Source: Geothrix sp. 21YS21S-2 (GTDB lineage: Bacteria > Acidobacteriota > Holophagae > Holophagales > Holophagaceae). From it: a stretch of 64,000 nt of DNA. The notes beneath the pieces were generated by a model. That model made no database searches, was not told the DNA's origin, and saw nothing but the letters and a program-made list of their open reading frames with translations. The position numbers were made by a program, and so were the translations under genes. Where the stretch lies: NCBI RefSeq assembly GCF_030846775.1, contig NZ_CP132910.1:3723001-3787000 (forward strand), read 5' to 3'. Below are positions 1-9,930 of this stretch, one piece after another. Position 1 is the stretch's first letter. Each line of letters begins with the position of its first letter.

Positions 1-645
1 GGGGCCGGGGTCCAGGGGTTCCAGGGAGCCGGCGTGGCGTTCCTGCACCCGGTCCCGCAGCAGGAGGATGCTTTTCAGGGCCCCCCGCAGGGCCAGCCAC
101 ACCAGGACGGCCACCAGGGACAGGGTGAGCAGCTCCTGGCGGATGTTGCCGAGCCAGACCCGCTGGGCCAGGCTGTCGTGGGCCTGGAAGGTCTCGGCCA
201 CCTCGATGACCACCGGGCCTTCGCCGGGTGCCCCGAAGACCGGCTGGGCGTAGGCCACCACGCGCACGGGCTCGTTTCGGACCCGGGTGGTGAAGTGCAG
301 GGACTCCTCGGGACGCAGGTCCCCGGGGGGCGCGGGCACCTCCGCGTAGCCCGACAGGAGCACGCCCCGGCTGGAGGCGATGCGGTAGTAGACCCGGTCG
401 CCGGTGTCGCCCTGGAAGAGCTCCAGGGCCGAGGGGGGGATGGCCACCTCGATGATGCCGTCCTCGTAGCTGATCTGCTGGGCGATGGTGCGGGCGGAGC
501 CCAGGAGCAGGCGGTCCTGCACGACCGTGGCCATGGCCGCGGCGTCCCGGCGGGACAGGAGGATGCCCAGGCCCGCGCTTCCCGCCAGGGGCACCAGGAG
601 CCACGCCAGGATGCGGCTGCGCAGGCTGGTCAGTCTAATCGACAT
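1..645 (-). CDS. Sensor histidine kinase, N-terminal part (runs off the window)
   Basis: Only the first 215 residues are present; the kinase core lies beyond base 1. The protein starts MSIRLTSLRSRILAWLLVPLAG, with one membrane segment at about residues 10-30. An extracytoplasmic domain of about 130 residues follows, then a second membrane segment near 170-190 (LLTLSLVAVLVWLALRGAL) that leads into a HAMP-like start. This layout is that of TctE-type kinases with a 2CSK_N sensor domain. Its ATG lies inside the last codons of the upstream response regulator (11-base overlap), so the two are translationally coupled. The binding-protein gene further upstream suggests that a periplasmic solute receptor passes information to this kinase. 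The TctE-type call rests on domain layout and neighbours, because the H-box and ATPase domains cannot be seen. Confidence 0.85.
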   Translation of the reverse strand, partial: MSIRLTSLRSRILAWLLVPLAGSAGLGILLSRRDAAAMATVVQDRLLLGSARTIAQQISYEDGIIEVAIPPSALELFQGDTGDRVYYRIASSRGVLLSGYAEVPAPPGDLRPEESLHFTTRVRNEPVRVVAYAQPVFGAPGEGPVVIEVAETFQAHDSLAQRVWLGNIRQELLTLSLVAVLVWLALRGALKSILLLRDRVQERHAGSLEPLDPGP

Positions 646-1309
646 GGCGCGGCTTCAGCAGGTAGCCCAGCCCCCGCAGGGTCACGATCACGGCGTCGCC
701 GGGCTCGAGCTTGCGGCGCACCCGGTGCACGTAGATCTCGATGGCGTCGGGGTTGACGTCCTCGTCCAGGGAGAAGAGGCTCTCGGCCAGCCCGCGCTTG
801 CTCACGGTCTTGCCGGCCTTCATCATCAGCATCTCGAGCACCGAGTGCTCCCGGGGCGTGAGCGAAAGGGGCGCGCCCGCCAGGGTGAACACCCGGGAAT
901 TGGTGTCGTAGGCCAGGGAGGCGCAGGTGAGGACGGGGTTCTTCTGCTGGTTGGAGCGCCGCAGCAGGGCCCGCATGCGGGCCTCCAGCTCGTGGACCTC
1001 GAAGGGCTTGGCCATGTAGTCGTCCGCGCCGATGTCCAGGCCGTCCACGCGGTCCCTGGTGCCGTCGAAGGCGGTCAGGATCAGCACGGGCACGGGGTTG
1101 CGCCGGCTCCGAAGGCGCTTGAGCACCTCCCGGCCGTGGAGGCCGGGCAGGGCCAGGTCCAGGATGACCAGGTCGTAGGTCTCGGTGGTCAGGCGCAGGT
1201 CGGCGTCGGCGCCGTCGTACGTGCACTCCACCGTGTAGCCGTCGGCGTGGAGCGTCCGGGCCAGCCATTCGGAAAGCGCGCGGTTGTCCTCGACCAGCAG
1301 GATCTTCAT
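635..1309 (-). CDS. OmpR-family response regulator (TctD-like)
   Basis: The 224-residue protein has an N-terminal receiver domain (MKILLVEDN; phospho-acceptor Asp about residue 51 in LVILDLALPG; Lys in YMAKPFEVHELEARM) and a C-terminal winged helix with the OmpR signature (EIYVHRVRRKLEPG, then TLRGLGYLLKP). It should be phosphorylated by the overlapping TctE-like kinase and act as a DNA-binding activator. It is the middle gene of a binding protein-regulator-kinase operon; the 16-base gap to the upstream gene leaves no room for its own promoter. The divergent porin and DASS carboxylate transporter at 2564-5615 are the natural targets. That is inference from position and from the known role of TctDE systems in tricarboxylate uptake. 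Confidence 0.92.
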   Translation of the reverse strand: MKILLVEDNRALSEWLARTLHADGYTVECTYDGADADLRLTTETYDLVILDLALPGLHGREVLKRLRSRRNPVPVLILTAFDGTRDRVDGLDIGADDYMAKPFEVHELEARMRALLRRSNQQKNPVLTCASLAYDTNSRVFTLAGAPLSLTPREHSVLEMLMMKAGKTVSKRGLAESLFSLDEDVNPDAIEIYVHRVRRKLEPGDAVIVTLRGLGYLLKPRHVD

Positions 1310-1325
1310 GGGGCGTCGGGCTCCT

Positions 1326-2324
1326 TCAGCGGATGGCGGTGACGAATTCGAGGGTGTAGGTGCTGGCCAGGTCGATGGTCTTGCCCTGGAGGCTCTTCTC
1401 GGTGCTTCGGAGGACCTTGAGCACGTGGGCGGGGCCGCCCTCGGGCATGCGGCCGTCGGGGATGAAGATGGCCTTGCTGCGGCCCAGGGCCTTCACGTAC
1501 GTGGCCCGGTCCCCCCCGTAGTAGTCCGCGGGCATGTGGGCGGCGATCTCCGCGGCGGTGTGGGTCTGGATGTAGCGCAGGGCCTTGACGAGGGCGTTCA
1601 CGAGCTTCTGGACCTCGGGCTTGTGGCGGGCCACCCAGGCGGTCTGCATGTAGACGCAGGCCGAGGGGTAGACGCCGCCCAGGGCCTTGATGGTGTCCTC
1701 GGGAGTGCGCAGGTCCACCAGAACCCGGGCCTGGCCGGAATTGAGCATCCGGGAGGCCGTGGGCTCCGTGGTCATCCCGGCCTGGATGGCGCCGCGGGTC
1801 ATGGCGTTGATGAAGTTGTCCCCCGTGCCCACGGGCAGGTAGTTCACCTGGCCGGCCTTGAGCCCTGCGGCCAGCACCAGGTACCGCGTCAGGAACTGGG
1901 TGGAGGAGCCCAGGCCCGTCACGCCCAGGGTGCAGCCCTTGAGGTCGGCCATGGACCGGACGCTGCCCGGGACCTTGGCCGAGACCAGCTCCACCTCGCC
2001 CGGCGCCTGGGAGAACTGGATGACGTTCACCAGGGCCTTGCCCTTGGACTGCATGTAGAGGGTATGGTCGTAGAAGCCCACCACCCCCTGCACGGCCCCC
2101 ACCAGCAGGACGTCCGCCCCGTGGATGCCGGACCACTCGCTGCGCAGCTCCACGTCCAGGCCCTCGGCCCCGAAGTAGCCCAGCTGCTCGGCCAGCTTCA
2201 CCGGCAGGTAGATGATCTTCTCGACCCCGCCCACCATCAGGGTGATGCGCTCGCCGGCCGCCGCGCGGCCCGGGCCGGCAGCCAGGGCAAGGGCGAGCAG
2301 GCACTGCAAGAATCTCGAATCCAT
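1326..2324 (-). CDS. ABC-type/solute-binding periplasmic protein (NMT1/TauA-like)
   Basis: The 332-residue protein has a signal peptide (hydrophobic stretch at residues 5-18 ending in AAAG) and then a type-2 periplasmic binding fold of the NMT1/SsuA/TauA group (GERITLMVGGVEKIIYLPVKLAEQLGYF). The start is supported by AGGAG six bases upstream. No ABC permease or ATPase gene is adjacent. The next genes downstream are a response regulator and a sensor kinase, so the protein is more likely a receptor feeding the kinase than part of a complete importer. An orphan binding protein placed with TctDE-type regulators is a known arrangement in beta-proteobacterial Bug/Tct systems, but those receptors belong to a different family. 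The ligand is unknown; a carboxylate or aromatic acid would fit the neighbours. Confidence 0.8.
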   Translation of the reverse strand: MDSRFLQCLLALALAAGPGRAAAGERITLMVGGVEKIIYLPVKLAEQLGYFGAEGLDVELRSEWSGIHGADVLLVGAVQGVVGFYDHTLYMQSKGKALVNVIQFSQAPGEVELVSAKVPGSVRSMADLKGCTLGVTGLGSSTQFLTRYLVLAAGLKAGQVNYLPVGTGDNFINAMTRGAIQAGMTTEPTASRMLNSGQARVLVDLRTPEDTIKALGGVYPSACVYMQTAWVARHKPEVQKLVNALVKALRYIQTHTAAEIAAHMPADYYGGDRATYVKALGRSKAIFIPDGRMPEGGPAHVLKVLRSTEKSLQGKTIDLASTYTLEFVTAIR

Positions 2325-2563
2325 GGCGGCTCCTGCCGGGCGGGTGGGGCGGCCGGCCCCATGCCAGGATGGCCGATTTCCGGGGGAAAGGGTCGGGTCG
2401 CGTGATGGTTGTCACAGGGACGGCCGCTGAAAGCTGACCGAAAGGTCCGGTACCTAAATTCAATACCAGAACCTGTCATCCGTCTGCCTTGAAGTCCGAC
2501 CTTCCGGCCTCCGCCGGAGGCCTGGGCTTTGTCCGAAACGCCCCCTTTCCGAAAGGAATCCCC

Positions 2564-3820
2564 ATGAACTTCACCCGGATCCTCGGCCTCTCCACCACGC
2601 TCGTGGCGGGCTGCCTCCAGGCCCAGACCGTCGACGTGCAGGCCGAGTTGGCCGCCCAGAAGGCCCGCATCGCCGAGCTGGAGAAGAAGGTCGCCCCCCA
2701 GAAGCCCGCCGCCGGTCCCCTCACCTTCCCCGAGGCCCTCACGCCCTACATCCTCATCGACCTGACCCTGGTCAACAAGACCAACGCCACCGCCGACGGC
2801 CGCAACAAGTTCGACATGGGCGAGCCCTTCTTCAGCGGCAACCGCTGGGGTCTCAAGGGCCTGCTGAAGACCAACGTCGAGGATCTCGACATCATCTACA
2901 AGCTGGAAAGCGAATACTTCCTCTTCGACGGCGAGCAGGGCAAGACCAACGTGCTCTTCAACCGGGACGCCTGGATCGGCATCAGCGGCAAGGCCATCGG
3001 CAAGCTCACCATCGGGCGCCAGAACACCCTGGCCCGGGACTTCTCCGTGATCTACTGCGACCCCTTCAACCACGCCGAAGTGAACTACGACGAGGGCGGC
3101 TGGACCAACAACTCCTTCTTCAAGTCCCTGGTGTACTACGCCGGCGCCGTCAGCCTCAGCCCCACCACCGGCGGCCCCGCCCAGACGCGCCAGGACAAGG
3201 GCATCGTCTGGAAGAAGATGAACGACGAGGGCCTGTGCTTCGGCGCCTCCTACAACCTCAACTACGAGACCAACACCACCGTGAAGAACTCCACCGGGGC
3301 CGTGGCCCTGGGCTGGAACGCCAGGAACTGGCACATGTCCGCCTTCTACACCCAGGCCAACAACGCCGGCTTCACCCAGAAGTCCATGTCCGTGGGCGGC
3401 AACGTCCTCTTCACCCCGGCCCTCAAGGTCAACGCGGGCTACTTCCACTACACCGCCGAACAGGGCGGCGCGCATCCCGACCGCTCCGACAACGCCTACA
3501 CCCTGTCCGCTTCCTACAAGGTGAACCCCAAGTGGACCCTGTATGCGGGCGTCCAGACCATCAAGGTCGACCACGCGGGCATGGCCACCGCCATCGGCAC
3601 CATCCCCAACGCCTTCGCCAACGGCGCGAACCTGGCCTTCTACACCACCGGCAGCAAGGACTCCTACTACGCCGGCGTGCGGCGCCACCTGAGCAGGAAG
3701 ATCGAAGCCTACGCCATCTACGACTACCAGAAGCTGCACGACGCCTACAAGCTGTCCACGACCATCCTCAAGGACAACCAGGCCGAGTACGGCGTCGGCC
3801 TCCGGATTTCCGCGCTGTAG
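2564..3820 (+). CDS. Outer-membrane porin with N-terminal coiled coil
   Basis: The protein has 418 residues. A signal peptide (MNFTRILGLSTTLVAGCLQAQ) is followed by a short coiled coil (residues about 22-45, VQAELAAQKARIAELEKKV) and then alternating aromatic beta-strand sequence typical of Gram-negative porins. It ends in ...EYGVGLRISAL, lacking the usual final aromatic residue. ATG 2564 is chosen over an in-frame ATG 75 bases upstream because GAAAGGA lies just before it and the signal peptide then sits at the N-terminus. The gene is 22 bases from the DASS transporter, which suggests a two-gene uptake unit: porin for the outer membrane, carrier for the inner membrane. A paralogous porin lies at 9931-11184. 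Substrate is not visible from sequence. Confidence 0.85.
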   Translation: MNFTRILGLSTTLVAGCLQAQTVDVQAELAAQKARIAELEKKVAPQKPAAGPLTFPEALTPYILIDLTLVNKTNATADGRNKFDMGEPFFSGNRWGLKGLLKTNVEDLDIIYKLESEYFLFDGEQGKTNVLFNRDAWIGISGKAIGKLTIGRQNTLARDFSVIYCDPFNHAEVNYDEGGWTNNSFFKSLVYYAGAVSLSPTTGGPAQTRQDKGIVWKKMNDEGLCFGASYNLNYETNTTVKNSTGAVALGWNARNWHMSAFYTQANNAGFTQKSMSVGGNVLFTPALKVNAGYFHYTAEQGGAHPDRSDNAYTLSASYKVNPKWTLYAGVQTIKVDHAGMATAIGTIPNAFANGANLAFYTTGSKDSYYAGVRRHLSRKIEAYAIYDYQKLHDAYKLSTTILKDNQAEYGVGLRISAL

Positions 3821-3842
3821 CGCCGGTCGAAAGGAAACCCAC

Positions 3843-5615
3843 ATGTCGAATCCAACGCCCGAAAAGAGCGGATGGCAGGGCGCAAAACCCTTCCAGCTGC
3901 TGGCGACCGTCCTGGTCGGCTGCCTCCTCTATTTCGTCCTGCCCCGGTTCGCTCCGGTGCCGGACGCCAAGCTCTTCGCGGGTTCCGCGGGAGCCAAGGC
4001 CGCTTCCGCCAAGAAGGACAAGGCTCCCGCCAAGCCCGCCGGCGACAAGACCGTCGCGCCCGCTCCGGCCGACAAGGCGGCCAAGGTTCCGGCCGCTGCC
4101 CCGGTGGCCGACAAGGCGGTCAAGAAGCCCGCACCCTCCGCCAAGGAGCTGGCCGCCGCCCAGATCGAGGCCGAAGTGAAGGCCAAGGTGGAGGCCGGCC
4201 TCAAGGCCAAGGCCGACGCCGAAACCAAGGTCAAGGCCGAGGCCGACGCCAAGGCCAAGGCGGCCGCCGAGAAGCTGCGCCAGGAGGACTGGGTCCGGGC
4301 CCTGCACCTCTTCGCCATCTTCGTGGCCACCATCCTGGGCATCATCCTGCGGCCCCTGCCCATGGGCGCCGTGGCCATCATCGGCGTGGGCCTCACGGCC
4401 ATCACCGGCACCCTGTCCATCGGGGACAGCCTCAGCGGGTTCTCCGAGAAGACCCTCTGGCTGATCATCGTGGCCTTCATGTTCGCCCGGGGCTTCATCA
4501 AGACGGGCCTGGGCACGCGCATCGCCTACTTCTTCATGAAGCTCCTGGGCAGGCGCACCCTGGGCCTGGCCTACGGCCTCGCCGCCACGGAGTTCTGCCT
4601 GGCCCCCGTGGTGCCCAGCAACACGGCCCGCACCGCCGGCATCATCATGCCGATCATGCGCAGCCTGGCCCGGGCCTACGGCTCCAACCCAGGGGACGGC
4701 ACCGAGCGCAAGATGGGCGCCTATCTCACCATGACCTGCTTCAACATCGACCTCATCGTCAGCGCCATGTTCCTCACCGCCATGGCCGCCAACCCCATGG
4801 CGCAAAAATTCGCGGCCGACTTCGGGATCACCATCACCTGGAGCAGCTGGTTCGTGGCGGCCATCGTGCCCGGCCTCGTGGGCCTGCTGGTCATTCCCTA
4901 CGTGTTCTACAAGCTCTACAAGCCCGAGATCACCGAGACCCCCGAGGCCGTGGAGATGGCCACCAGCAAGCTCAGGGAGATGGGCCGCCTGTCCATGTCC
5001 GAGTGGCTGATGACCGGCGTCTTCGCCATCGTCCTCCTCCTGTGGGTCTTCGGCGACAAGTACCTGGGCATGGACGGCACCACCGCCGCCCTGCTGGGCC
5101 TGGGCCTCCTGCTGCTCACCGGCGTCCTGCACTGGACCGACGTGCTGGCCGAGCACAACGCCTGGGACGTGCTGATCTGGACCGGCGGCCTCATCATGAT
5201 GGCGGGCTTCCTCAACAAGCTGGGCATGATCCCCTGGTTCAGCAAGGTCGTGGGCGCGTCCATGGCCGGCCACGGCTGGATCTTCGGGTTCCTGGTGCTC
5301 TGCCTCACCTACTTCTACGCCCACTACTTCTTCGCGAGCATGACCGCCCACGTGGGCGCCATGTATGCCGCGTTCCTGGGCGTGTCGATCACCCTGGGCG
5401 CTCCGCCCATGCTGGCCGCGCTGGTGCTGTGCTTCTTCTCGAACCTGCACGCCAGCATGACCCACTACGGCACCGGCCCCGCCGCGGCCATGTTCGGCAT
5501 GGGCTACGTGCCCATCGGGACCTGGTGGCGCCTGGGCTTCATCATCAGCCTCGTGAACATCGCCATCTGGGTGTTCGTGGGCGGCGCCTGGTGGAAGGTG
5601 CTGGGCCTCTGGTAG
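3843..5615 (+). CDS. DASS-family carboxylate:cation/antiport carrier with Lys/Ala-rich linker
   Basis: A 590-residue inner-membrane protein. The C-terminal ~450 residues match the CitT/TtdT/YbhI type of divalent anion:sodium symporters, with SNTARTAGIIMPIM and ATGPAAAMFG (here YGTGPAAAMFG) at the family's two substrate loops and about 12 membrane segments. The N-terminus is unusual. One membrane segment (about residues 14-34) is followed by about 100 residues made almost only of Lys, Ala, Pro, Asp and Glu (residues 45-150), predicted to be extended then helical, before the transporter core begins. Known relatives exchange citrate, tartrate or C4-dicarboxylates. A tartrate dehydratase lies at 49208-50709, so L-tartrate is one candidate substrate. 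A clear terminator follows the gene. Confidence 0.88.
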   Translation: MSNPTPEKSGWQGAKPFQLLATVLVGCLLYFVLPRFAPVPDAKLFAGSAGAKAASAKKDKAPAKPAGDKTVAPAPADKAAKVPAAAPVADKAVKKPAPSAKELAAAQIEAEVKAKVEAGLKAKADAETKVKAEADAKAKAAAEKLRQEDWVRALHLFAIFVATILGIILRPLPMGAVAIIGVGLTAITGTLSIGDSLSGFSEKTLWLIIVAFMFARGFIKTGLGTRIAYFFMKLLGRRTLGLAYGLAATEFCLAPVVPSNTARTAGIIMPIMRSLARAYGSNPGDGTERKMGAYLTMTCFNIDLIVSAMFLTAMAANPMAQKFAADFGITITWSSWFVAAIVPGLVGLLVIPYVFYKLYKPEITETPEAVEMATSKLREMGRLSMSEWLMTGVFAIVLLLWVFGDKYLGMDGTTAALLGLGLLLLTGVLHWTDVLAEHNAWDVLIWTGGLIMMAGFLNKLGMIPWFSKVVGASMAGHGWIFGFLVLCLTYFYAHYFFASMTAHVGAMYAAFLGVSITLGAPPMLAALVLCFFSNLHASMTHYGTGPAAAMFGMGYVPIGTWWRLGFIISLVNIAIWVFVGGAWWKVLGLW

Positions 5616-5636
5616 CCCCGGAACCTCGGGAACGGG

Positions 5637-5660
5637 AACGGGCCGCGCAAGCGGCCCGTT
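5637..5660 (+). terminator. Rho-independent terminator after the DASS transporter
   Basis: A perfect 10-bp stem (AACGGGCCGC / GCGGCCCGTT) with a GCAA tetraloop begins 21 bases after the stop codon and is followed by TTGTG. It isolates the porin-transporter unit from the sigma-54 controlled genes downstream. Confidence 0.9.
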
Positions 5661-5674
5661 TTGTGTAACGAAAC

Positions 5675-5701
5675 TGGACAATGGTCGTTTACGTTCGTCC
5701 A
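5675..5701. promoter_or_regulatory. Enhancer-type dyad (UAS) for sigma-54 activator, module 1
   Basis: TGGACA-N16-GTCCA spans 27 bases; the 7-bp arms ACTGGAC and GTCCAGT (5673-5703) are perfect inverted repeats. Its near edge is 87 bases upstream of the -24 box at 5788. The same 27-base layout at the same distance occurs at 9584, 35915 and 38895. AATCAA at 5748-5753, between dyad and promoter, is a possible IHF core. The activator encoded at 8122-9516 or its paralogue at 35996-37390 is the expected ligand. Confidence 0.75.
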
Positions 5702-5787
5702 GTCCTGGCACCCGCCGGCCGGGGCGGGGCCGGGGGGCGGATGGCGTAATCAAAGGATAAGAAGGTAGTTATATCCAGTGCGAGAAC

Positions 5788-5803
5788 TGGCAAGGCTATT
5801 GCT
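5788..5803 (+). promoter_or_regulatory. Sigma-54 promoter (-24/-12) for the MFS carrier/flavoprotein pair
   Basis: TGGCAAGGCTATTGCT fits the sigma-54 consensus TGGCAC-N5-TTGCW with one mismatch and correct GG-GC spacing. The predicted start of transcription is about 5812, giving a leader of roughly 75 bases before the ATG at 5886. Confidence 0.85.
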
Positions 5804-5885
5804 AAGTATATGTGAAACCAAGAGCAGAGCCTGAACAGTCCCCCGGACGGGGCGGAGGCCTGCCCACCCTTCGGCGAGGACGTCC

Positions 5886-7160
5886 ATGGCAGAGATCATC
5901 TATACGAAGTACCGCTGGTTCGTCCTGGTGACGATGTTCATCGTGACGGCGGCCTCCCTCTCCATCATGATCGCGCCCACGCCCTTCGCCGGCGAGATCG
6001 CCCGGGACCTGCACGTGGACCTGGGCGTGGTGCTGGCCTCGACGATGCTGGTCTTCGTGTTGTGCACGGCCATCTCGGCCCTCGTCGGCGGGTTCATCAT
6101 CGACCGCATCGGGCTGGTGCCCATGTGGATCATCTGCTCGGTGGTGGCCATCGTGGCCACCCTCCTGATCCCCGTATTCGGCAAGACGATCGGGGGCCTC
6201 ATCGCCCTGCGGGCGGTGCAGGGCCTGGTGAACGGGCCCGTCTCCAGCTCCATCACCACGTGCTGCGCCCAGTGGTTCAAGTACGAGGAGCGCACCTACG
6301 TGGCCGGCGTGCAGGGCTTCTCGGTGTCCATCGGCATCGCCATGGGGGTGGTCTACGCCCCGGCCGTGTTCAACGTCACCCACAGCTGGCAGCTGGCCCT
6401 GGCGGCCACGGCCCTGCTGCCGGCCATCGGGCTGGTGTTCGCCCTCATCGTCCACTTCGGCCCCAAGGCGCCCAACAGCGCGGCCTGCGAAGGACGCGAC
6501 AGCCAGCAGGCCTCCTCCGCCGACTTCAGGAAGGCCGTCACCTACATCACCTTCTACGTCCTCTGCCTCATGGGCTTCATCGACTCCTGGTGCCAGCAGG
6601 CCTACAACGACATGGCCAACGGCTTCTACGCCGTCGCCCAGCCGGTGGGCCTGGGCCTGGGGCCCATGGGCGCCGGTTCGAAGCTGGTCTACGCCTCGTA
6701 CGCCATGGCCATCGGCACCCTCCTCGCGCCGGTGATCACCGAGAAGATCTTCAAGGGGAACCCCAAGCCGACCATCTTCTTCGGCTGCGGCATCGCCGGC
6801 CTGCTGGTGCTGACGGTGCGGAGCCTCCACCCCGCCAACACGGCCCTGCTCATCCTGGTGCCCTGCGGGATCCTCTTCTTCTCGTCCTTCGTGAACCCCA
6901 CCGTCTACGGCTACATCGCCAAGCATTATCCCGCCAACATCTCGGGGCGCCTCGGCGGCCTGGTGATGGGGCTGACCATCTTCGGGGCCACCGTGGGCCT
7001 GGGGGTCAGCTCGGCGCTGCTGCACAAGACCGGCTACTACTGGGCGTCCATGAACGTCCTGGCCGGCGTCACGCTGTTCGGGGCGGCGGCCGTGCTGGCC
7101 CTGCGGCTCCCGAAGGGCTTCAACGTGGCCGCCGAAGCGTCCCAGGCTGAGAAACAGTAA
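5886..7160 (+). CDS. MFS transporter (organic/aromatic acid carrier candidate)
   Basis: A 424-residue protein with 12 predicted membrane helices. The first loop reads GGFIIDRIGLVPMW, a variant of the MFS GxxxDRxGRR motif, and a cytoplasmic loop lies near residues 195-215. It belongs to the oxalate:formate antiporter/hydroxybenzoate carrier side of the superfamily by general look; the exact subfamily is not certain. It resembles the second MFS carrier at 11276-12562 (both begin ...YRWFVL and share VGGF..DR.G.VP), so they are probably duplicates with different substrates. It is the first gene behind the sigma-54 promoter at 5788 and is followed 20 bases later by a flavoprotein gene. Confidence 0.85.
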   Translation: MAEIIYTKYRWFVLVTMFIVTAASLSIMIAPTPFAGEIARDLHVDLGVVLASTMLVFVLCTAISALVGGFIIDRIGLVPMWIICSVVAIVATLLIPVFGKTIGGLIALRAVQGLVNGPVSSSITTCCAQWFKYEERTYVAGVQGFSVSIGIAMGVVYAPAVFNVTHSWQLALAATALLPAIGLVFALIVHFGPKAPNSAACEGRDSQQASSADFRKAVTYITFYVLCLMGFIDSWCQQAYNDMANGFYAVAQPVGLGLGPMGAGSKLVYASYAMAIGTLLAPVITEKIFKGNPKPTIFFGCGIAGLLVLTVRSLHPANTALLILVPCGILFFSSFVNPTVYGYIAKHYPANISGRLGGLVMGLTIFGATVGLGVSSALLHKTGYYWASMNVLAGVTLFGAAAVLALRLPKGFNVAAEASQAEKQ

Positions 7161-7180
7161 CCTAACTCAAGGAGTGACCC

Positions 7181-8121
7181 ATGAAAGTACTGGCGGTCCT
7201 GGCAGGACGGCGCGGCGGCAACGGCGAGATCCTCGCCAAGGAGGCCCTGATGCGGGCCGAGGAGCTCGGCGCGGAGGTCAAGATCCTCAACCTGCACGAC
7301 TACGACATTCGCCCCTGCACCGGGTGCGAGTCCTGCACGGTGAAGTTCACCCAGAAGCACGAGGCCCCCGAGTGCGTGAACAAGGACAAGGACGACATGG
7401 ACGCGATCATGAAGGAGTGGCTGGAGGCCGACGGCGTCATCGTCGCCGTGCCCGCGTACTCCTTCATGCCCGCGGGCATCTGGCGGGTCTTCTCGGACCG
7501 CTTCCTGGCCTATGAGCCCAACTTCCATAAGCAGGTGGGCAACCAGGCCTACTTCCGGCACCGGGTGGGCGCCATCATCGGCAACGGCGGTTCCACCCGC
7601 AGCTGGATGTCCCTGACCCTGGAGTGCATCAACATCAACATGCTGAGCCAGGACATCAAGGTGGTGGACCAGATGATGGCCAACCGCGCGCCCCGCCCCG
7701 GCCAGATCCTGCTGGACGACGAGGCCCTCCTCCGGGCCCGCCAGCTGGGCGAGAACGTCGTGAAGGGGATCAAGGACTACGAGGGCACGGGCTTTTTGGG
7801 CGATCCCGGCCTGGGCTGGTGCCCCGAGTGCCACTCCAACGTGCTGTCCCTGGGCCAGCCGCTCTGGAACGGCGGCGGCTTCCCCATCGAGTGCCCCATC
7901 TGCCACTGCGGCGGGGACCTGGAGAAGGGCGCCGACGGACGCTGGACCTTCGTGCTGCAGGCCAACGGGCGCGAGCGCTCCATGCTCAACGGCATGGGCG
8001 CCAAGGACCACTTCTTCGAGATCAAGGAAACCATGCAGAAGTTCTTCATGAACATGGAGACCATCAACGGGAGGCGCAAGAAGTACGTGGACTACAAGCC
8101 CGAGCGGGTGAAGGCCAAGGT

Positions 8122-8125
<4 letters not shown>
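7181..8125 (+). CDS. Flavodoxin-fold NAD(P)H/FMN reductase with Fe-S/zinc-type cysteine clusters
   Basis: A 314-residue protein. Residues 1-200 form an NADPH-dependent FMN reductase/iron-sulfur flavoprotein fold with C46-x2-C49-x2-C52-x12-C65 followed by the family's DDMD. The N-terminal phosphate loop reads AGRRGGNGEILA. The C-terminal third carries a second cysteine set (C214-x2-C217 ... C238-x2-C241-x-C243) that looks like a zinc ribbon or a further cluster site, not part of the usual short flavoprotein. AAGGAGTGACCC precedes the ATG. It is cotranscribed with the MFS carrier, so it may reduce the imported compound or supply electrons to it. Its stop overlaps the stop of the convergent activator gene by four bases. 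Confidence 0.78.
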
Positions 8126-9516
<1,391 letters not shown>

Positions 9517-9583
9517 CGGATGCGTCTCTCCATGGGGGCTGCCATCCGCTCACGCCGATAAGACGATGAGATGGTAAAGAATG

Positions 9584-9610
9584 TGAACACGTGCGGTGAA
9601 CGATTGTCCA
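9584..9610. promoter_or_regulatory. Enhancer-type dyad (UAS), module 2
   Basis: TGAACA-N15-TGTCCA spans 27 bases, with its near edge 85 bases upstream of the -24 box at 9695. It lies 67 bases from the start of the activator gene at 9516, so it could also act in autoregulation. The stretch between dyad and promoter (about 9650-9690) is AT-rich with TTGATT repeats, as expected for a bend or IHF site. Confidence 0.72.
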
Positions 9611-9694
9611 CTGTTGGTCCGGCGGCCGATTCGCGTGTGGGCCCATCCAATTTGTAAATATTGATTTTGATTGATTTTTGGATATGCAAACACT

Positions 9695-9710
9695 TGGCAT
9701 AGTTGCTGCA
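9695..9710 (+). promoter_or_regulatory. Sigma-54 promoter for the porin/MFS/reductase operon
   Basis: TGGCATAGTTGCTGCA has a full -24 TGGCA and -12 TGC with correct spacing. The identical 16 bases, extended on the 5' side by one T and on the 3' side by NNGTCAA, occur on the minus strand at 35816-35831. Transcription should start near 9720, leaving a leader of about 210 bases before the porin ATG. Confidence 0.82.
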
Positions 9711-9879
9711 TTGTCAATGTGAAATCTGAACACGGGGATTGTCAACCCCTCCTCAAGACCCAGGAATTCGAAGGCCTGCCGCCCTCGATTCGGCGTAGCC
9801 CTGCCGGCTATGGCCTTCCGGCCTCGGGAGGAGCACCACCCCAGTCCGCCTTGGAATCCCCGCACCCTTCCCAACTCAT

Positions 9880-9896
9880 CCGGACAGCCTGTCCGG
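9880..9896. promoter_or_regulatory. 17-bp palindrome in the porin leader
   Basis: CCGGACAG-C-CTGTCCGG is a perfect 8-bp inverted repeat with a single central base, 35 bases before the porin start codon and inside the predicted long leader. It could be an operator for a second regulator or a small RNA hairpin near the ribosome binding site. No protein can be assigned. The rest of 9517-9930 holds the dyad at 9584, the AT-rich stretch and the promoter at 9695. Confidence 0.45.
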
Positions 9897-9930
9897 CCCT
9901 CCCCACTCAATTTCAACCAACGAGGTTGTA

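Noticed and set aside
2428-2445. Two TGAAAGC/CGAAAGG units 11 bases apart between the binding-protein and porin genes, as a possible response-regulator site
   Set aside because: Too short and imperfect to separate from chance, and a further copy overlaps the porin ribosome site.
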